27,910 nt of DNA from an uncultured Bacilli bacterium (GTDB lineage: Bacteria; Bacillota_I; Bacilli_A; RF39; UBA660), in NCBI GenBank assembly GCA_934148015.1, contig CAKPCU010000015.1:1-27910 (forward strand), in the 5' to 3' direction. Numbering within the stretch: the first letter of the stretch is position 1; each line of letters begins with the position of its first letter. A program made the translations under genes and the position numbers. Under the pieces are notes generated by a model. The model was given only the letters and a program-made list of their open reading frames with translations, had not been told where the DNA came from and ran no database searches. Below are positions 1 through 6,952 of the stretch, piece by piece.

Positions 1-345
1 TATAATAATTCTCACCCTCTAGAAAAAATAGTTGGTATTGGTTATATAGAAAATTATAGTACTGATAAGTTAAGACTTAAAACAGTTGAAATAGATTATT
101 TTGATATATTTTATAGACATGGTGTGTTAGGTTTTATAATATTTTTTCTACCAATAGTTTATGTATTAAAAGATATTATAAAAAATAAAAATAAAATAGA
201 TAAATATAAACTTAATATTATACTTTGTATAGCTCTTATATTTATTCTTGCACTATTTCAAGGTCATATATTAGTTACTCCTTCAAACAGTATCTATGTA
301 GCATTAATACTTTCTTTAGAAAAAAACAAAAAAATAAAAGATTAA
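1..345 (+). CDS. O-antigen ligase/polymerase-like membrane protein, C-terminal part (5' end outside window)
   Basis: The reading frame is open from base 1 to the TAA at 343-345, giving 114 residues with no start in view, so the gene enters from the left. The visible part has a short loop ending in EIDYFDIFYRHG, then a hydrophobic helix (GVLGFIIFFLPIVYVL), a lysine-rich turn, and a second hydrophobic stretch followed by GHILVTPSNS. An acidic periplasmic loop followed by an RxG..G helix is typical of the C-terminus of Wzy/WaaL O-antigen ligase-like proteins, which transfer or polymerise lipid-linked glycans at the outer face of the membrane. A GTG at 124 would also open this frame, but it lies inside the loop and is unlikely to be the real start. 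It is the only plus-strand gene here and converges on the sortase gene with a 10-base gap. A different polytopic glycan enzyme is possible. Confidence 0.65.
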   Translation, partial: YNNSHPLEKIVGIGYIENYSTDKLRLKTVEIDYFDIFYRHGVLGFIIFFLPIVYVLKDIIKNKNKIDKYKLNIILCIALIFILALFQGHILVTPSNSIYVALILSLEKNKKIKD

Positions 346-365
346 AACCAATCTTCTATTTTTTT
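325..365. terminator. candidate bidirectional terminator between convergent genes
   Basis: AAGATT (338-343) pairs with AATCTT (350-355) around a 6-nt loop. The plus side continues into CTATTTTTTTG and the minus side into TTATTTTTTTG plus another T-run. The stem is short and AT-rich, but it sits exactly where two genes converge and has T-tracts on both sides. Confidence 0.5.
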
Positions 366-1504
366 GCAATTAATTTTGCATGTAATACCATTCTTTTTTT
401 ATTATCATAACAAGATGATAATGTAAGTATTTTATCACTTGTACTAACAGAAGTATTATAATCATAAAAACTTCTAGATTTAATTGTATCTATAAACGTA
501 CTAAACTCTTCATCACCAGAAAATTCTGAGGTTATATAATAGCTTTCTGGCTCTATAGTATAACTTGAAAATACTTCAAATAACAACATACTATTTGGTG
601 TTGAAATCTTTATTATTCTGTTATTTTTATTCTTTGCCCAATCTTGCTTAACAGTCCTTCTTAAACTACCAAACATTTGATTATTCATAAGCCCATGTGC
701 ATAAAGTATTGTATTTTTATCTAAATTATCCATATTATTCCTATAATCTAAAAATACCCATCCTTTTTTATTATAAGTATTATCATATGAATGTTTTAAG
801 TAATACTCATTATCAGAAGACTGCACAAATGGATAATTTACATTAGTACCCTCAACTTTTATCCATCCTTTAGTATCTTTATTTTGTTTTAGTAATTCGT
901 TAAAATTAACATCCAACATAGAAACATCTTTGTATTTAAAATAATCATCTGATACAACTTCTATATTATTATCTGAAGAGTTATCACTTTCTTTAACTTC
1001 AGTTACATCAGCTATATTAGATATATTACCACTTATTTTCTTAATTTTATTATTTTCACTTTGCCAAATAAATAATTTATAAGATGATATTGTAAACACT
1101 AAAGCATTAACTACCAAAACAGATAAACAAGCATATTTTTCTATTTTTTTTCTTTTAAGTATCTTATAAATTACTTCCTTAGTTTTAGGATAATAATCTA
1201 TTTTAAAAGTTAAAACAGATTTATACTTTTCATACAATTTATTTATATCTATTTTATTCTTTTTAAAATAAAATAAAGTATTAACATCCTTATCAGTAAC
1301 ATCTCTTACGTTATCAATTTCATTATTATAATTAATTTTTTCCAGTTTATTGGAATATTTTTTCAAGAATTTATCTATATTATTTTTATTTTTTAATAAA
1401 CAAATCTCTTCATAATTAAGATTTAATTTTGCTATTAAAAGAAGCATATCTATATCTTCTGATGATAAAAAAGTATATTTTCTTTTCAGATATTCTTTAT
1501 ACAC
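356..1504 (-). CDS. class B-like sortase with long N-terminal extension
   Basis: This is a membrane-anchored cysteine transpeptidase that joins sorted surface proteins to the cell wall. I start it at the GTG at 1502-1504 (382 aa) because AGGTGG (1512-1517) lies 7 nt upstream; the frame runs further upstream without a ribosome binding site. With this numbering one transmembrane helix lies at about 124-147. The sortase fold follows, with His270 in YAHGLMN, Cys365 in TLSSC and Arg371 in KKRMVL, the expected catalytic triad. The order HG..MF.SL and the long TLSSC region resemble SrtB. Class B sortases are usually about 230-250 aa with the membrane helix at the extreme N-terminus. Here some 120 mostly charged residues precede the helix, probably in the cytoplasm, and I do not recognise them. 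The gene has its own promoter and no adjacent substrate gene; its target is unknown. Confidence 0.85.
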   Translation of the reverse strand: MYKEYLKRKYTFLSSEDIDMLLLIAKLNLNYEEICLLKNKNNIDKFLKKYSNKLEKINYNNEIDNVRDVTDKDVNTLFYFKKNKIDINKLYEKYKSVLTFKIDYYPKTKEVIYKILKRKKIEKYACLSVLVVNALVFTISSYKLFIWQSENNKIKKISGNISNIADVTEVKESDNSSDNNIEVVSDDYFKYKDVSMLDVNFNELLKQNKDTKGWIKVEGTNVNYPFVQSSDNEYYLKHSYDNTYNKKGWVFLDYRNNMDNLDKNTILYAHGLMNNQMFGSLRRTVKQDWAKNKNNRIIKISTPNSMLLFEVFSSYTIEPESYYITSEFSGDEEFSTFIDTIKSRSFYDYNTSVSTSDKILTLSSCYDNKKRMVLHAKLIAKK

Positions 1505-1533
1505 ATTATCACCACCTATTATTTTATATATAC

Positions 1534-1562
1534 ATACTATCACTATAATATTCAGCAGTCAA
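1534..1562 (-). promoter_or_regulatory. sigma-A type promoter of the class B-like sortase gene
   Basis: TTGACT (-35, 1557-1562) and TAGTAT (-10, 1534-1539) are separated by 17 nt, with TGA directly before the -10 giving an extended -10. It lies between the end of the dnaD-like gene and the GTG start at 1504, leaving a short leader that contains the AGGTGG ribosome binding site. Confidence 0.6.
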
Positions 1563-1571
1563 TATTTTTAT

Positions 1572-2216
1572 TTATTCATTTAACCAATCATACTCATAAA
1601 ATGATTCATTTTTATCTTCTTCTTCGCTTTTTTTTGCCTTATTTATATCATCTGGTTTCTTAATGCCTTTTTTATTCCACTCGAATAATATCTTATCAAT
1701 ATATCTCAAGTTACTCACACCATTAAATACAGCCTCTTTAAGCGCTGCTAAAATAAGATTATTAGATATTTTAGATTCAATCCAGCTGTTTATAATTTCA
1801 TACTCCATAGGAGATAACGTTCTACCAAATTCTTTTTCAAATTCAGAATATAAGTTAGAATTATTAGTCTTTTCATTTTCTTCTTCTAAAAACTTAGAAA
1901 ATACAATATCATAAAAAGAACTAATATCTACTCTTTCTTCTAATATACCTAATTCATTTTTTTCCATAGATATTGATAAAATTTTCTTATCTTTAAGTAC
2001 CGAAATTGATTCTAATAATTCCTTTTCAGTAAAAGCTAAATCATTTAGTATCTTTTTATAATTAAATATATCTTTATTTTTTTGATTTAAAAAATATATC
2101 AATAAAATAAGAGAATTAGAATCTAAAGATGCTTCTTTTGCAAATAGTAACACATAATTTGGAATAGTATAATGATTTTCATTATTAATCTGCTGCATAA
2201 ACTTATCTTTAAGCAA
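1572..2216 (-). CDS. dnaD: DnaD-domain replication initiation/restart protein
   Basis: DnaD works with DnaB and DnaI in low-GC Gram-positives to load the replicative helicase at oriC and at stalled forks. The 214-aa product has an N-terminal winged-helix-like region (about 10-95) and a C-terminal DDBH2 domain whose signature YIDKILFEW..KGI falls at about 172-185, followed by an acidic tail. The length is close to B. subtilis DnaD (about 230 aa). I choose the TTG at 2214-2216 as the start: GAAGGTGAT lies just upstream, and the in-frame GTG at 2223-2225 is itself part of that ribosome binding site. It follows the cca gene by 19 nt and is probably co-transcribed with it. In B. subtilis both genes lie in this order downstream of spoIVA and hbs. 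A phage-type DnaD homologue is unlikely in this context. Confidence 0.85.
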   Translation of the reverse strand: MLKDKFMQQINNENHYTIPNYVLLFAKEASLDSNSLILLIYFLNQKNKDIFNYKKILNDLAFTEKELLESISVLKDKKILSISMEKNELGILEERVDISSFYDIVFSKFLEEENEKTNNSNLYSEFEKEFGRTLSPMEYEIINSWIESKISNNLILAALKEAVFNGVSNLRYIDKILFEWNKKGIKKPDDINKAKKSEEEDKNESFYEYDWLNE

Positions 2217-2220
2217 TTTT

Positions 2221-2229
2221 ATCACCTTC
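2221..2229 (-). promoter_or_regulatory. ribosome binding site deciding a TTG start (dnaD)
   Basis: GAAGGTGAT matches the 16S 3' end over an extended stretch and is followed after four bases by TTG (2214-2216). The GTG inside this motif cannot also serve as the start. Confidence 0.6.
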
Positions 2230-2235
2230 TTTTTA

Positions 2236-3324
2236 TTAACACTTACTTGTTAAATATTTTTTTATATCTTCTTTATTATTATTCAAATCACCAATTAGTA
2301 TCTCACCTTCTAAGTCATTTAAAATATCTTTTATTTTATAATTATCTTTTATATTTAATAAATCTATAATATCACGCGGTTTAAGAGCTATATCAGAGAT
2401 TTTTTTGATAGGTAACTTATCATACATATCATGTACTAATCTTTCATCTATGCCCATTATTTGAGCTGCTATTAAAGAAATATAATTACCATTTTTATAT
2501 AATGTTATATCATCTATATTACCACTATTAATTATATCATCAATAGATTTAATATATCTTTTTTCATTACTAGTAAACTGATACTTCACACTAGGTTTTA
2601 ATTGTACCCACATACCTATTGGATCACTTGTCTTAACAAAATCATCATTTATTTGTATATCTAAATACTTATCTAAATTATACTTTTTAAGAAGTGATAT
2701 GCCATATAAAACATTACTAGAAAGAAGTATTCTATTTAACTCTTGTTTCTTTCTAAAAAAAGATAAGTCAGATAATAAATATTCATTTTGAACAATAGCA
2801 TAAGATAACTCATCATCAATAGCAAAATTAAGTTCTGTAGCAAACCTAATAGCTCTAAGTATTCTAAGTGAGTCTTCAGCTAACTTTTTATTAGCATCCC
2901 CTACCGTTTTTATAATTTTATTATCTATGTCTTGTCTGTTATTAAATAAGTCTATTATTTTACCAGATGAATCCATACAAAGTGTATTCATAGTAAAATC
3001 TCTTCTTTTTAAATCTATTTCTAGTTTGTCTGTATACATTATCTTAGATGGATTTCTTTTATTTTTATATTCTAAATCCATACGATAAGTAGTTATTTCA
3101 AAGTCTACTTTTTTATAATTTAAATGAATAGAACCATAACTTTCAAATGGTAGTTTAACTTCTTTAAATATTTCTTTTATTTGCATTGGTGTTGCATTAG
3201 TACATATATCAACATCTGAACTTTGTCTTTTTAGTATATAATCCCTTACAAATCCTCCTACAAGATAAGCTTCATAATTATTATCTTCAAATATTTTTAA
3301 AAGTTCCATTGCTTTTTCTAACAA
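2236..3324 (-). CDS. cca: tRNA nucleotidyltransferase (CCA-adding, class II)
   Basis: The enzyme adds or repairs the 3'-CCA end of tRNA in the cytoplasm. The nucleotidyltransferase motif GGFVRD is at 23-28 and the two metal-binding aspartates are in DVD at 37-39. The RRDFTMN motif lies at about 107-113 and EDSLRILRAIRFA at 150-162, as in class II CCA/poly(A) polymerases. Length is 362 aa, slightly shorter than the usual 380-400. I start at the TTG at 3322-3324 because AAGGGTGAT precedes it; the GTG at 3331-3333 is part of that site. Whether this enzyme adds CCA alone or only CC or A cannot be decided by eye, but no second copy is in view and the domains look complete. It is the first gene of a likely cca-dnaD operon. 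Confidence 0.93.
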   Translation of the reverse strand: MLEKAMELLKIFEDNNYEAYLVGGFVRDYILKRQSSDVDICTNATPMQIKEIFKEVKLPFESYGSIHLNYKKVDFEITTYRMDLEYKNKRNPSKIMYTDKLEIDLKRRDFTMNTLCMDSSGKIIDLFNNRQDIDNKIIKTVGDANKKLAEDSLRILRAIRFATELNFAIDDELSYAIVQNEYLLSDLSFFRKKQELNRILLSSNVLYGISLLKKYNLDKYLDIQINDDFVKTSDPIGMWVQLKPSVKYQFTSNEKRYIKSIDDIINSGNIDDITLYKNGNYISLIAAQIMGIDERLVHDMYDKLPIKKISDIALKPRDIIDLLNIKDNYKIKDILNDLEGEILIGDLNNNKEDIKKYLTSKC

Positions 3325-3328
3325 GTTA

Positions 3329-3337
3329 ATCACCCTT
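3329..3337 (-). promoter_or_regulatory. ribosome binding site deciding a TTG start (cca)
   Basis: AAGGGTGAT is followed after four bases by TTG (3322-3324). It has the same layout as the sites before the dnaD-like gene and the gene ending at 6953. Confidence 0.6.
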
Positions 3338-3340
3338 ATA

Positions 3341-3349
3341 ATTGTATCA
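3341..3349 (-). promoter_or_regulatory. extended -10 promoter for cca-dnaD
   Basis: TGATACAAT reads as an extended -10 (TGn plus TACAAT, one mismatch to TATAAT). No good -35 is visible 16-18 nt upstream. It lies just before the cca ribosome binding site and after the HU terminator. Confidence 0.4.
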
Positions 3350-3379
3350 AATTAATATAATAAAATCTAGTAATTTATA

Positions 3380-3406
3380 CAAAATAAAAAGCCATTATAC
3401 ATGGCT
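3380..3406 (-). terminator. intrinsic terminator of the HU gene
   Basis: On the minus strand AGCCAT and ATGGCT form a 6-bp GC-containing stem around a 5-nt loop, followed by TTTTTATTTT. It begins a few bases after the HU stop codon. Confidence 0.8.
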
Positions 3407-3411
3407 CTTTA

Positions 3412-3684
3412 CTAGTTTAATGCATCTTTTAATTTAGCGCCAGCTTTAAATGTAGCAGCTGTTCTTGCAGCGATGTTTACAGTTTCACCAGTTCTTGGGT
3501 TACGTCCTGTTCTAGCTTCTCTTTTTGAAGTTGCGAATGTACCAAATCCAACTAATGATACTTTATCACCTTTCTTTAATGTTTCAGTAACACTTTCCAT
3601 GAAAGCATCTAATGCACGAGCTGCATCTGCTTTAGTTAAACCAGCTTTTGAAGCCATCATTTCTACTAATTGTTGTTTTGACAT
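3412..3684 (-). CDS. hup: histone-like DNA-binding protein HU
   Basis: HU is the abundant dimeric nucleoid protein that bends and compacts DNA. The 90-aa product is full length. The hydrophobic core signature GFGTF is at about 47-51, the beta-arm is rich in Arg/Pro (TGRNPRTGE at about 59-67), and the C-terminal AxF.AG.LKD helix closes the fold. The arm sequence and length favour HU over IHF. An ideal GGAGG lies 9 nt before the ATG. Codon choice is visibly less AT-extreme than in the neighbours, as expected for a highly expressed gene. It is monocistronic, with its own promoter and terminator. In B. subtilis the HU gene (hbs) lies directly after spoIVA; here more than 22 kb separates the two. 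Confidence 0.97.
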   Translation of the reverse strand: MSKQQLVEMMASKAGLTKADAARALDAFMESVTETLKKGDKVSLVGFGTFATSKREARTGRNPRTGETVNIAARTAATFKAGAKLKDALN

Positions 3685-3736
3685 AATTAAAAACCTCCGT
3701 TATATATAATTCATAAGCTATCTTGCTTACAATATA

Positions 3737-3765
3737 AGCGTACCATTTTTATATGAATAATTCAA
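3737..3765 (-). promoter_or_regulatory. candidate promoter of the HU gene
   Basis: TTGAAT (3760-3765) and TACGCT (3737-3742) are 17 nt apart, about 50 nt before the HU start. The -10 is a poor match; TATTGT slightly downstream, with TTCATA as -35, is an alternative. Confidence 0.35.
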
Positions 3766-3795
3766 GCTTTTCATGATAAAAATATGATTTTTTTC

Positions 3796-4380
3796 TTAAT
3801 TTTCAACGTTTTTTGTACACTTTAAGTTAAATTCTACAACTACCCTTTTATTTTTATGTACTTTATGACATGTAATAAGTAATAATTTTTTACTATTTTT
3901 TTCATCATTAAGTATAAATGTGTCTGTCTCATCTATTATATATTTACTTTTAAATAAATATGTATACTTAACATTATCTTTTGTTATGTACAATAAATCA
4001 TTATTATTAAGCTCATCTATTCTATTAAAATACGTACCAAATCCAAGTCCTGAATGACCAAATATTAAGTTTTTATTATAAGAATTAAATGAATTATAAT
4101 ATACTAAATTATTAGATAAATTACTAAAGTTTTTATTAGCTTTAACTACTTTTTTATTTAGTTTTATTTTAGGTATAAAAATAACAATATTATTACTGTT
4201 ATTATTATAATTAAGTTTATTATAGCTGATATTTACTTTATTATATACATCGCTATTATATAAATACTTTGAATCTAAAACTTCATCTTTAGCATAATAA
4301 TCACTTATAAGCATTAGTGCAAAGATAAATACTATCAATATGTTTATTATTTTAAATATATTTATTACTTTTTCTAGCAT
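3796..4380 (-). CDS. sortase dedicated to the adjacent LPNTG adhesin
   Basis: A compact sortase of 194 aa. An N-terminal membrane helix (about 8-26) is followed by a linker rich in Asn/Tyr and the catalytic domain, with His109 in FGHSG, Cys171 in LLLITCHK and Arg179 in NKRVVVEF. There is no C-terminal membrane helix, which argues against a typical class C pilus polymerase. The short TC region is more like class D or E housekeeping-type enzymes, though the subclass cannot be settled by eye. The ATG lies 29 nt inside the 3' end of the adhesin gene, with no clear ribosome binding site, so translation is probably coupled to the adhesin. Its obvious substrate is that protein's LPNTG signal. No clear terminator follows before the HU promoter. 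Confidence 0.85.
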   Translation of the reverse strand: MLEKVINIFKIINILIVFIFALMLISDYYAKDEVLDSKYLYNSDVYNKVNISYNKLNYNNNSNNIVIFIPKIKLNKKVVKANKNFSNLSNNLVYYNSFNSYNKNLIFGHSGLGFGTYFNRIDELNNNDLLYITKDNVKYTYLFKSKYIIDETDTFILNDEKNSKKLLLITCHKVHKNKRVVVEFNLKCTKNVEN

Positions 4381-5797
4381 ATCTATATATTACAAGTAAA
4401 AATAACTGTATTAAGAAAAAATATATATAATTTTTCTTACCAGTATTTGGTAGTTTTTCTAATTCATTTACTAAAACCATATCAATAGTATTATCATTTA
4501 TTTTTATTTCTATTATTCTATCATCTACTTTTAATACACCAACAGGAGAAGTTAATTGTTTTAATATATATCTACCATATGGTAATTCAAAAGTTATTTT
4601 CCCATCACTATTAGTAGTATAAGTAGAAACTAAAGTTTCATTTTCATCATATATACCAAACGTAATATTCTCTTCTGGTGACATAATGCCACTTTTAGTA
4701 TCATTTAATACTTTAGTTATATTAACAGTATTTTCTATTATTTTTTCATATGATTTAACGGTTACTGATAAATTATCACTATCTAATATAACAGTGTACT
4801 TATTATCATCTAATGTATAACCTATAGATGGTACTTTTTCTTTTAAATAATAAGTTCCATACTCTAAATTATCAAATATTATTATTCCATTAGAATCTGT
4901 TTTTGCACTACAAACTAAATTATCATTAATATCAAATAGTTCATAAGTAGCACCTTCTAAATTCAAACCTTCTTTAACTGATATTTTATCTTTAGTATCA
5001 AAATCATATTTATCAACAATTATTTTTCCATAACTAGCTTTTATATTATAGTCTTTTGAAAAATCATATGCATATTCAAAGCTAGCTATCGTCTGTTTTC
5101 CATCTTTATAGTAAAATATAGGCCTTTTACCATTAGATTTTCTTTTTAATTTAAAACTGTTATTTTCATTTAATTTTATTTTTATTTTATTATCATCTTT
5201 TACTATGTTATTTGCTAATTCTATATCATATTCATTAAGCACATTATTTTTATCTTCTAGCACAATTTCTTCTCCAACAATATAATTATCTTTTATATCA
5301 AATGATGGTGATACTTCATAGTTATCTACTAGTTTTAATATTTCATTTTTATAATATTCTATATTAAATGTATTTCCACCTTCCTTACTATCTGTCCACC
5401 ATGCATTTTCAACCCCAAACATTCTCCATATAAGTTCTTGAGTAGCCATATAATATTCTTTTGCTTCATGACCCTTATAACCATAACCATAATATCCAAT
5501 AAGACTTAATCTTTTTAAATCAGCTATTGTAATTTTAAGATCAGCTGTATTATAACTAGAATTATACATTCCCTGTTTTTCTGCTAATACGCCGGGCTCT
5601 ATACAGTAAGCTATTTTACCATTTGCCTCTATCATAGCAAGATTAGTAATGCTTTCTTTTCCATTTTTATATTGGTGTGCAAATACACTTCTATCTAATG
5701 TCCAATCGATATATGAATCTAGTGTTCCAGCCTTTATATTAAAAACAGGAATTAACAATAATACAACTAATAATAACATCTTTTTTAATTTTTTCAT
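4352..5797 (-). CDS. LPNTG-anchored thioester (TQXA) and Cna-B domain surface adhesin
   Basis: A secreted wall-anchored protein of 481 aa. It starts with a signal peptide (about 1-24: KKLKK, a hydrophobic core, then KAG). A thioester domain follows, with Cys65 in YCIEPG and Gln120 in ATQELIW; this Cys-Gln pair forms an internal thioester in TQXA adhesins that can bond covalently to host ligands. Two Cna-B/SpaA-like beta domains come next. The first (about 258-356) has Lys263 and the E-box YYLKE (Glu320), which fits an isopeptide crosslink. The second (about 357-445) has YILKQ, so the usual Glu is Gln414. The sorting signal LPNTG is at 449-453, followed by a hydrophobic helix and a positive tail. 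The ATG follows the stop codon of the 82-aa gene directly, and the 3' end overlaps its sortase. It resembles small pilus-tip adhesins, but no separate shaft pilin is seen. Confidence 0.88.
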   Translation of the reverse strand: MKKLKKMLLLVVLLLIPVFNIKAGTLDSYIDWTLDRSVFAHQYKNGKESITNLAMIEANGKIAYCIEPGVLAEKQGMYNSSYNTADLKITIADLKRLSLIGYYGYGYKGHEAKEYYMATQELIWRMFGVENAWWTDSKEGGNTFNIEYYKNEILKLVDNYEVSPSFDIKDNYIVGEEIVLEDKNNVLNEYDIELANNIVKDDNKIKIKLNENNSFKLKRKSNGKRPIFYYKDGKQTIASFEYAYDFSKDYNIKASYGKIIVDKYDFDTKDKISVKEGLNLEGATYELFDINDNLVCSAKTDSNGIIIFDNLEYGTYYLKEKVPSIGYTLDDNKYTVILDSDNLSVTVKSYEKIIENTVNITKVLNDTKSGIMSPEENITFGIYDENETLVSTYTTNSDGKITFELPYGRYILKQLTSPVGVLKVDDRIIEIKINDNTIDMVLVNELEKLPNTGKKNYIYFFLIQLFLLVIYRYARKSNKYI

Positions 5798-6046
5798 TTA
5801 AAATCTATCCTTCTTTCTTCTAGCACTTCTAAATTCTCTTTCTGTTACATTAAATCTCTTAAAGATATCAGGTAATTCATCTTTTTTACCATATCTTATT
5901 TTTGCACTTTCCCTTAATTTTTCTTTTTTTATACCAGTTAATTTATGTAATATATTAAATGCATCTTTTAATGAATCATCTAAGCAAACACTATCATCAT
6001 TATCATTTGGTATTATTTTAATTTTTAATTCTATGTCTTTTCTCAT
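5798..6046 (-). CDS. unknown 82-aa protein, first gene of the adhesin-sortase operon
   Basis: I do not recognise this protein. It has an excellent ribosome binding site (AAGGAGG, 6 nt before the ATG), and its stop codon directly abuts the adhesin start, so it is very likely translated and co-transcribed. It has no signal peptide or membrane helix, so it should be cytoplasmic. Residues 1-22 look like a short beta strand (ELKIKIIPN) followed by an acidic stretch with the only Cys. Residues 23-60 look helical (DAFNILHKLTGIKKEKL). The C-terminus is strongly basic (REFRSARRKKDRF), which could bind nucleic acid. A regulator of the operon is one possibility; this is inference from position and charge only. 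Confidence 0.7.
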   Translation of the reverse strand: MRKDIELKIKIIPNDNDDSVCLDDSLKDAFNILHKLTGIKKEKLRESAKIRYGKKDELPDIFKRFNVTEREFRSARRKKDRF

Positions 6047-6128
6047 ATTTTTCCTCCTTCACTATAATTATTAGCGAAGAAAAATAAAAAACCCTCTGTC
6101 GAAAAAAGAGAAGTTTTGTCTAAAATAT

Positions 6129-6158
6129 AAAAAAACTCCTAAAATTAATTAAGAGTTT
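6129..6158 (-). terminator. intrinsic terminator behind the decayed gene remnant
   Basis: On the minus strand a 10-bp stem (one G-U pair) spans 6158-6133 with loop TTAATT, followed by TTTTATATTTTA. It overlaps the last codons and TAA of the remnant at 6145-6468, which suggests the remnant was once a real transcribed gene. A weaker hairpin (TTCTCT/AGAGGG) followed by a T-run lies just beyond, at about 6083-6114. Confidence 0.65.
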
Positions 6159-6468
6159 CTATATCAAATTCATTTTTACACTTTGAAAAGCTTATTATTT
6201 TTCAGTTTTTAGTTTCCTTCCAACCTATAAATTTATTAGACCAGTTAGATAAACTTACTTAAGATTTACCAAGTAATTTATCTTTATCTCATGAAATTAA
6301 GTTTTTTTCTGTGAACATATTATCATAATTTAACATTAATGATATATATCCATTATTAATTAAATAATTAATTGTTTCATCATAATTATCTATTATAGTA
6401 CCAAATGGCACATTGGCATAATGTAAATTAGTAATTGGGACATTATAAGTTTTATTAAAGCAAACAAA
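6145..6468 (-). pseudogene. decayed gene remnant of unknown family, three internal stops
   Basis: One minus-strand frame reads as protein-like sequence over 108 codons, with no frameshift but with in-frame TGA (6289-6291), TAA (6259-6261) and TGA (6202-6204) before a terminal TAA (6145-6147). The pieces include NVPITNLHYANVPFGTI, YDETINYLINNGYISL and SLSNWSNKFIGWKE, with aromatic and glycine residues unlike random AT-rich translation. No start codon with a ribosome binding site remains, and a TAA closes the frame upstream at 6469-6471, so only the C-terminal part survives. I cannot name the family. It occupies most of the 465-nt stretch between the adhesin operon and gtrA, which otherwise holds only terminators and the leader of the 82-aa gene. 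Confidence 0.5.
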
Positions 6469-6486
6469 TTACTCATTCAAAATGTT

Positions 6487-6517
6487 AAAAAATCATAGAA
6501 TTTAACTTGTTCTATGA
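6487..6517 (-). terminator. intrinsic terminator overlapping the gtrA stop
   Basis: TCATAGAA and TTCTATGA form a perfect 8-bp stem (6493-6500 with 6510-6517) around a 9-nt loop, followed on the minus strand by TTTTTT. The gtrA stop codon (6512-6514) lies inside the stem. Confidence 0.85.
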
Positions 6518-6949
6518 CTTTTTAAATACCAAGAATTTACTTATAACGTAGTTTAACACAATCTGCATTATCTGACATATAAATGTAAAAATTACTACCC
6601 AAGTGTTAGTATTTAATTTTAAAAGGGTTACAAAAAACCACATAATAAACATTTGAATAATTTGTGTTGCAACTCTTCCCTTTACAAAATCAAATGCTTC
6701 TTTAAATACTTTACTACCTGTTGCATTTGATTTAAATACAAACTTTTTATTCGTAATATATGCAAATAATACTGCTAATGCCCATGATATAATTTCTGCT
6801 ATTTGAAGCTCTAAACCATTTTTTTGATCTAAAACAGTAGCAAGTAGTGCTAATTTAGAGCCCACTGCAACAATAGTTGTTAATCCTCCCACAACCAAAT
6901 AATTTATAACTTCTTCATACTTCTTATATAATTTCCATATTTTCTTCAT
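6512..6949 (-). CDS. gtrA: GtrA-family membrane protein (putative lipid-linked sugar flippase)
   Basis: GtrA-family proteins are small four-helix membrane proteins thought to flip undecaprenyl-phosphate-linked monosaccharides, so that sugars can be added to surface polymers outside. The 145-aa product has four hydrophobic segments (about 16-40, 50-67, 92-110 and 117-140). It carries the family hallmarks of an early GG.TT turn (LVVGGLTTIV), a TNKKFVFK motif after helix 2, and a final helix ending in SKFLVFK. The start has AAGGAAG upstream, inside the end of the preceding GT2 gene, which indicates tight coupling. That GT2 is the likely maker of the lipid-linked sugar this protein would move. 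Substrate identity is not visible. Confidence 0.85.
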   Translation of the reverse strand: MKKIWKLYKKYEEVINYLVVGGLTTIVAVGSKLALLATVLDQKNGLELQIAEIISWALAVLFAYITNKKFVFKSNATGSKVFKEAFDFVKGRVATQIIQMFIMWFFVTLLKLNTNTWVVIFTFICQIMQIVLNYVISKFLVFKKS

Positions 6950-6952
6950 ATT

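Noticed and set aside
6083..6114. Hairpin TTCTCT/AGAGGG with a T-run as a riboswitch or attenuator of the adhesin operon
   Set aside because: The stem is short with two G-U pairs and there is no alternative structure I can support; a second weak terminator is the simpler reading.
6145..6468. TGA read as tryptophan, which would remove two of the three stops in the remnant
   Set aside because: A TAA also interrupts the frame, and intact genes end in TGA in ATGA overlaps (19205-19208, 23956-23959). TGA is therefore a stop here.
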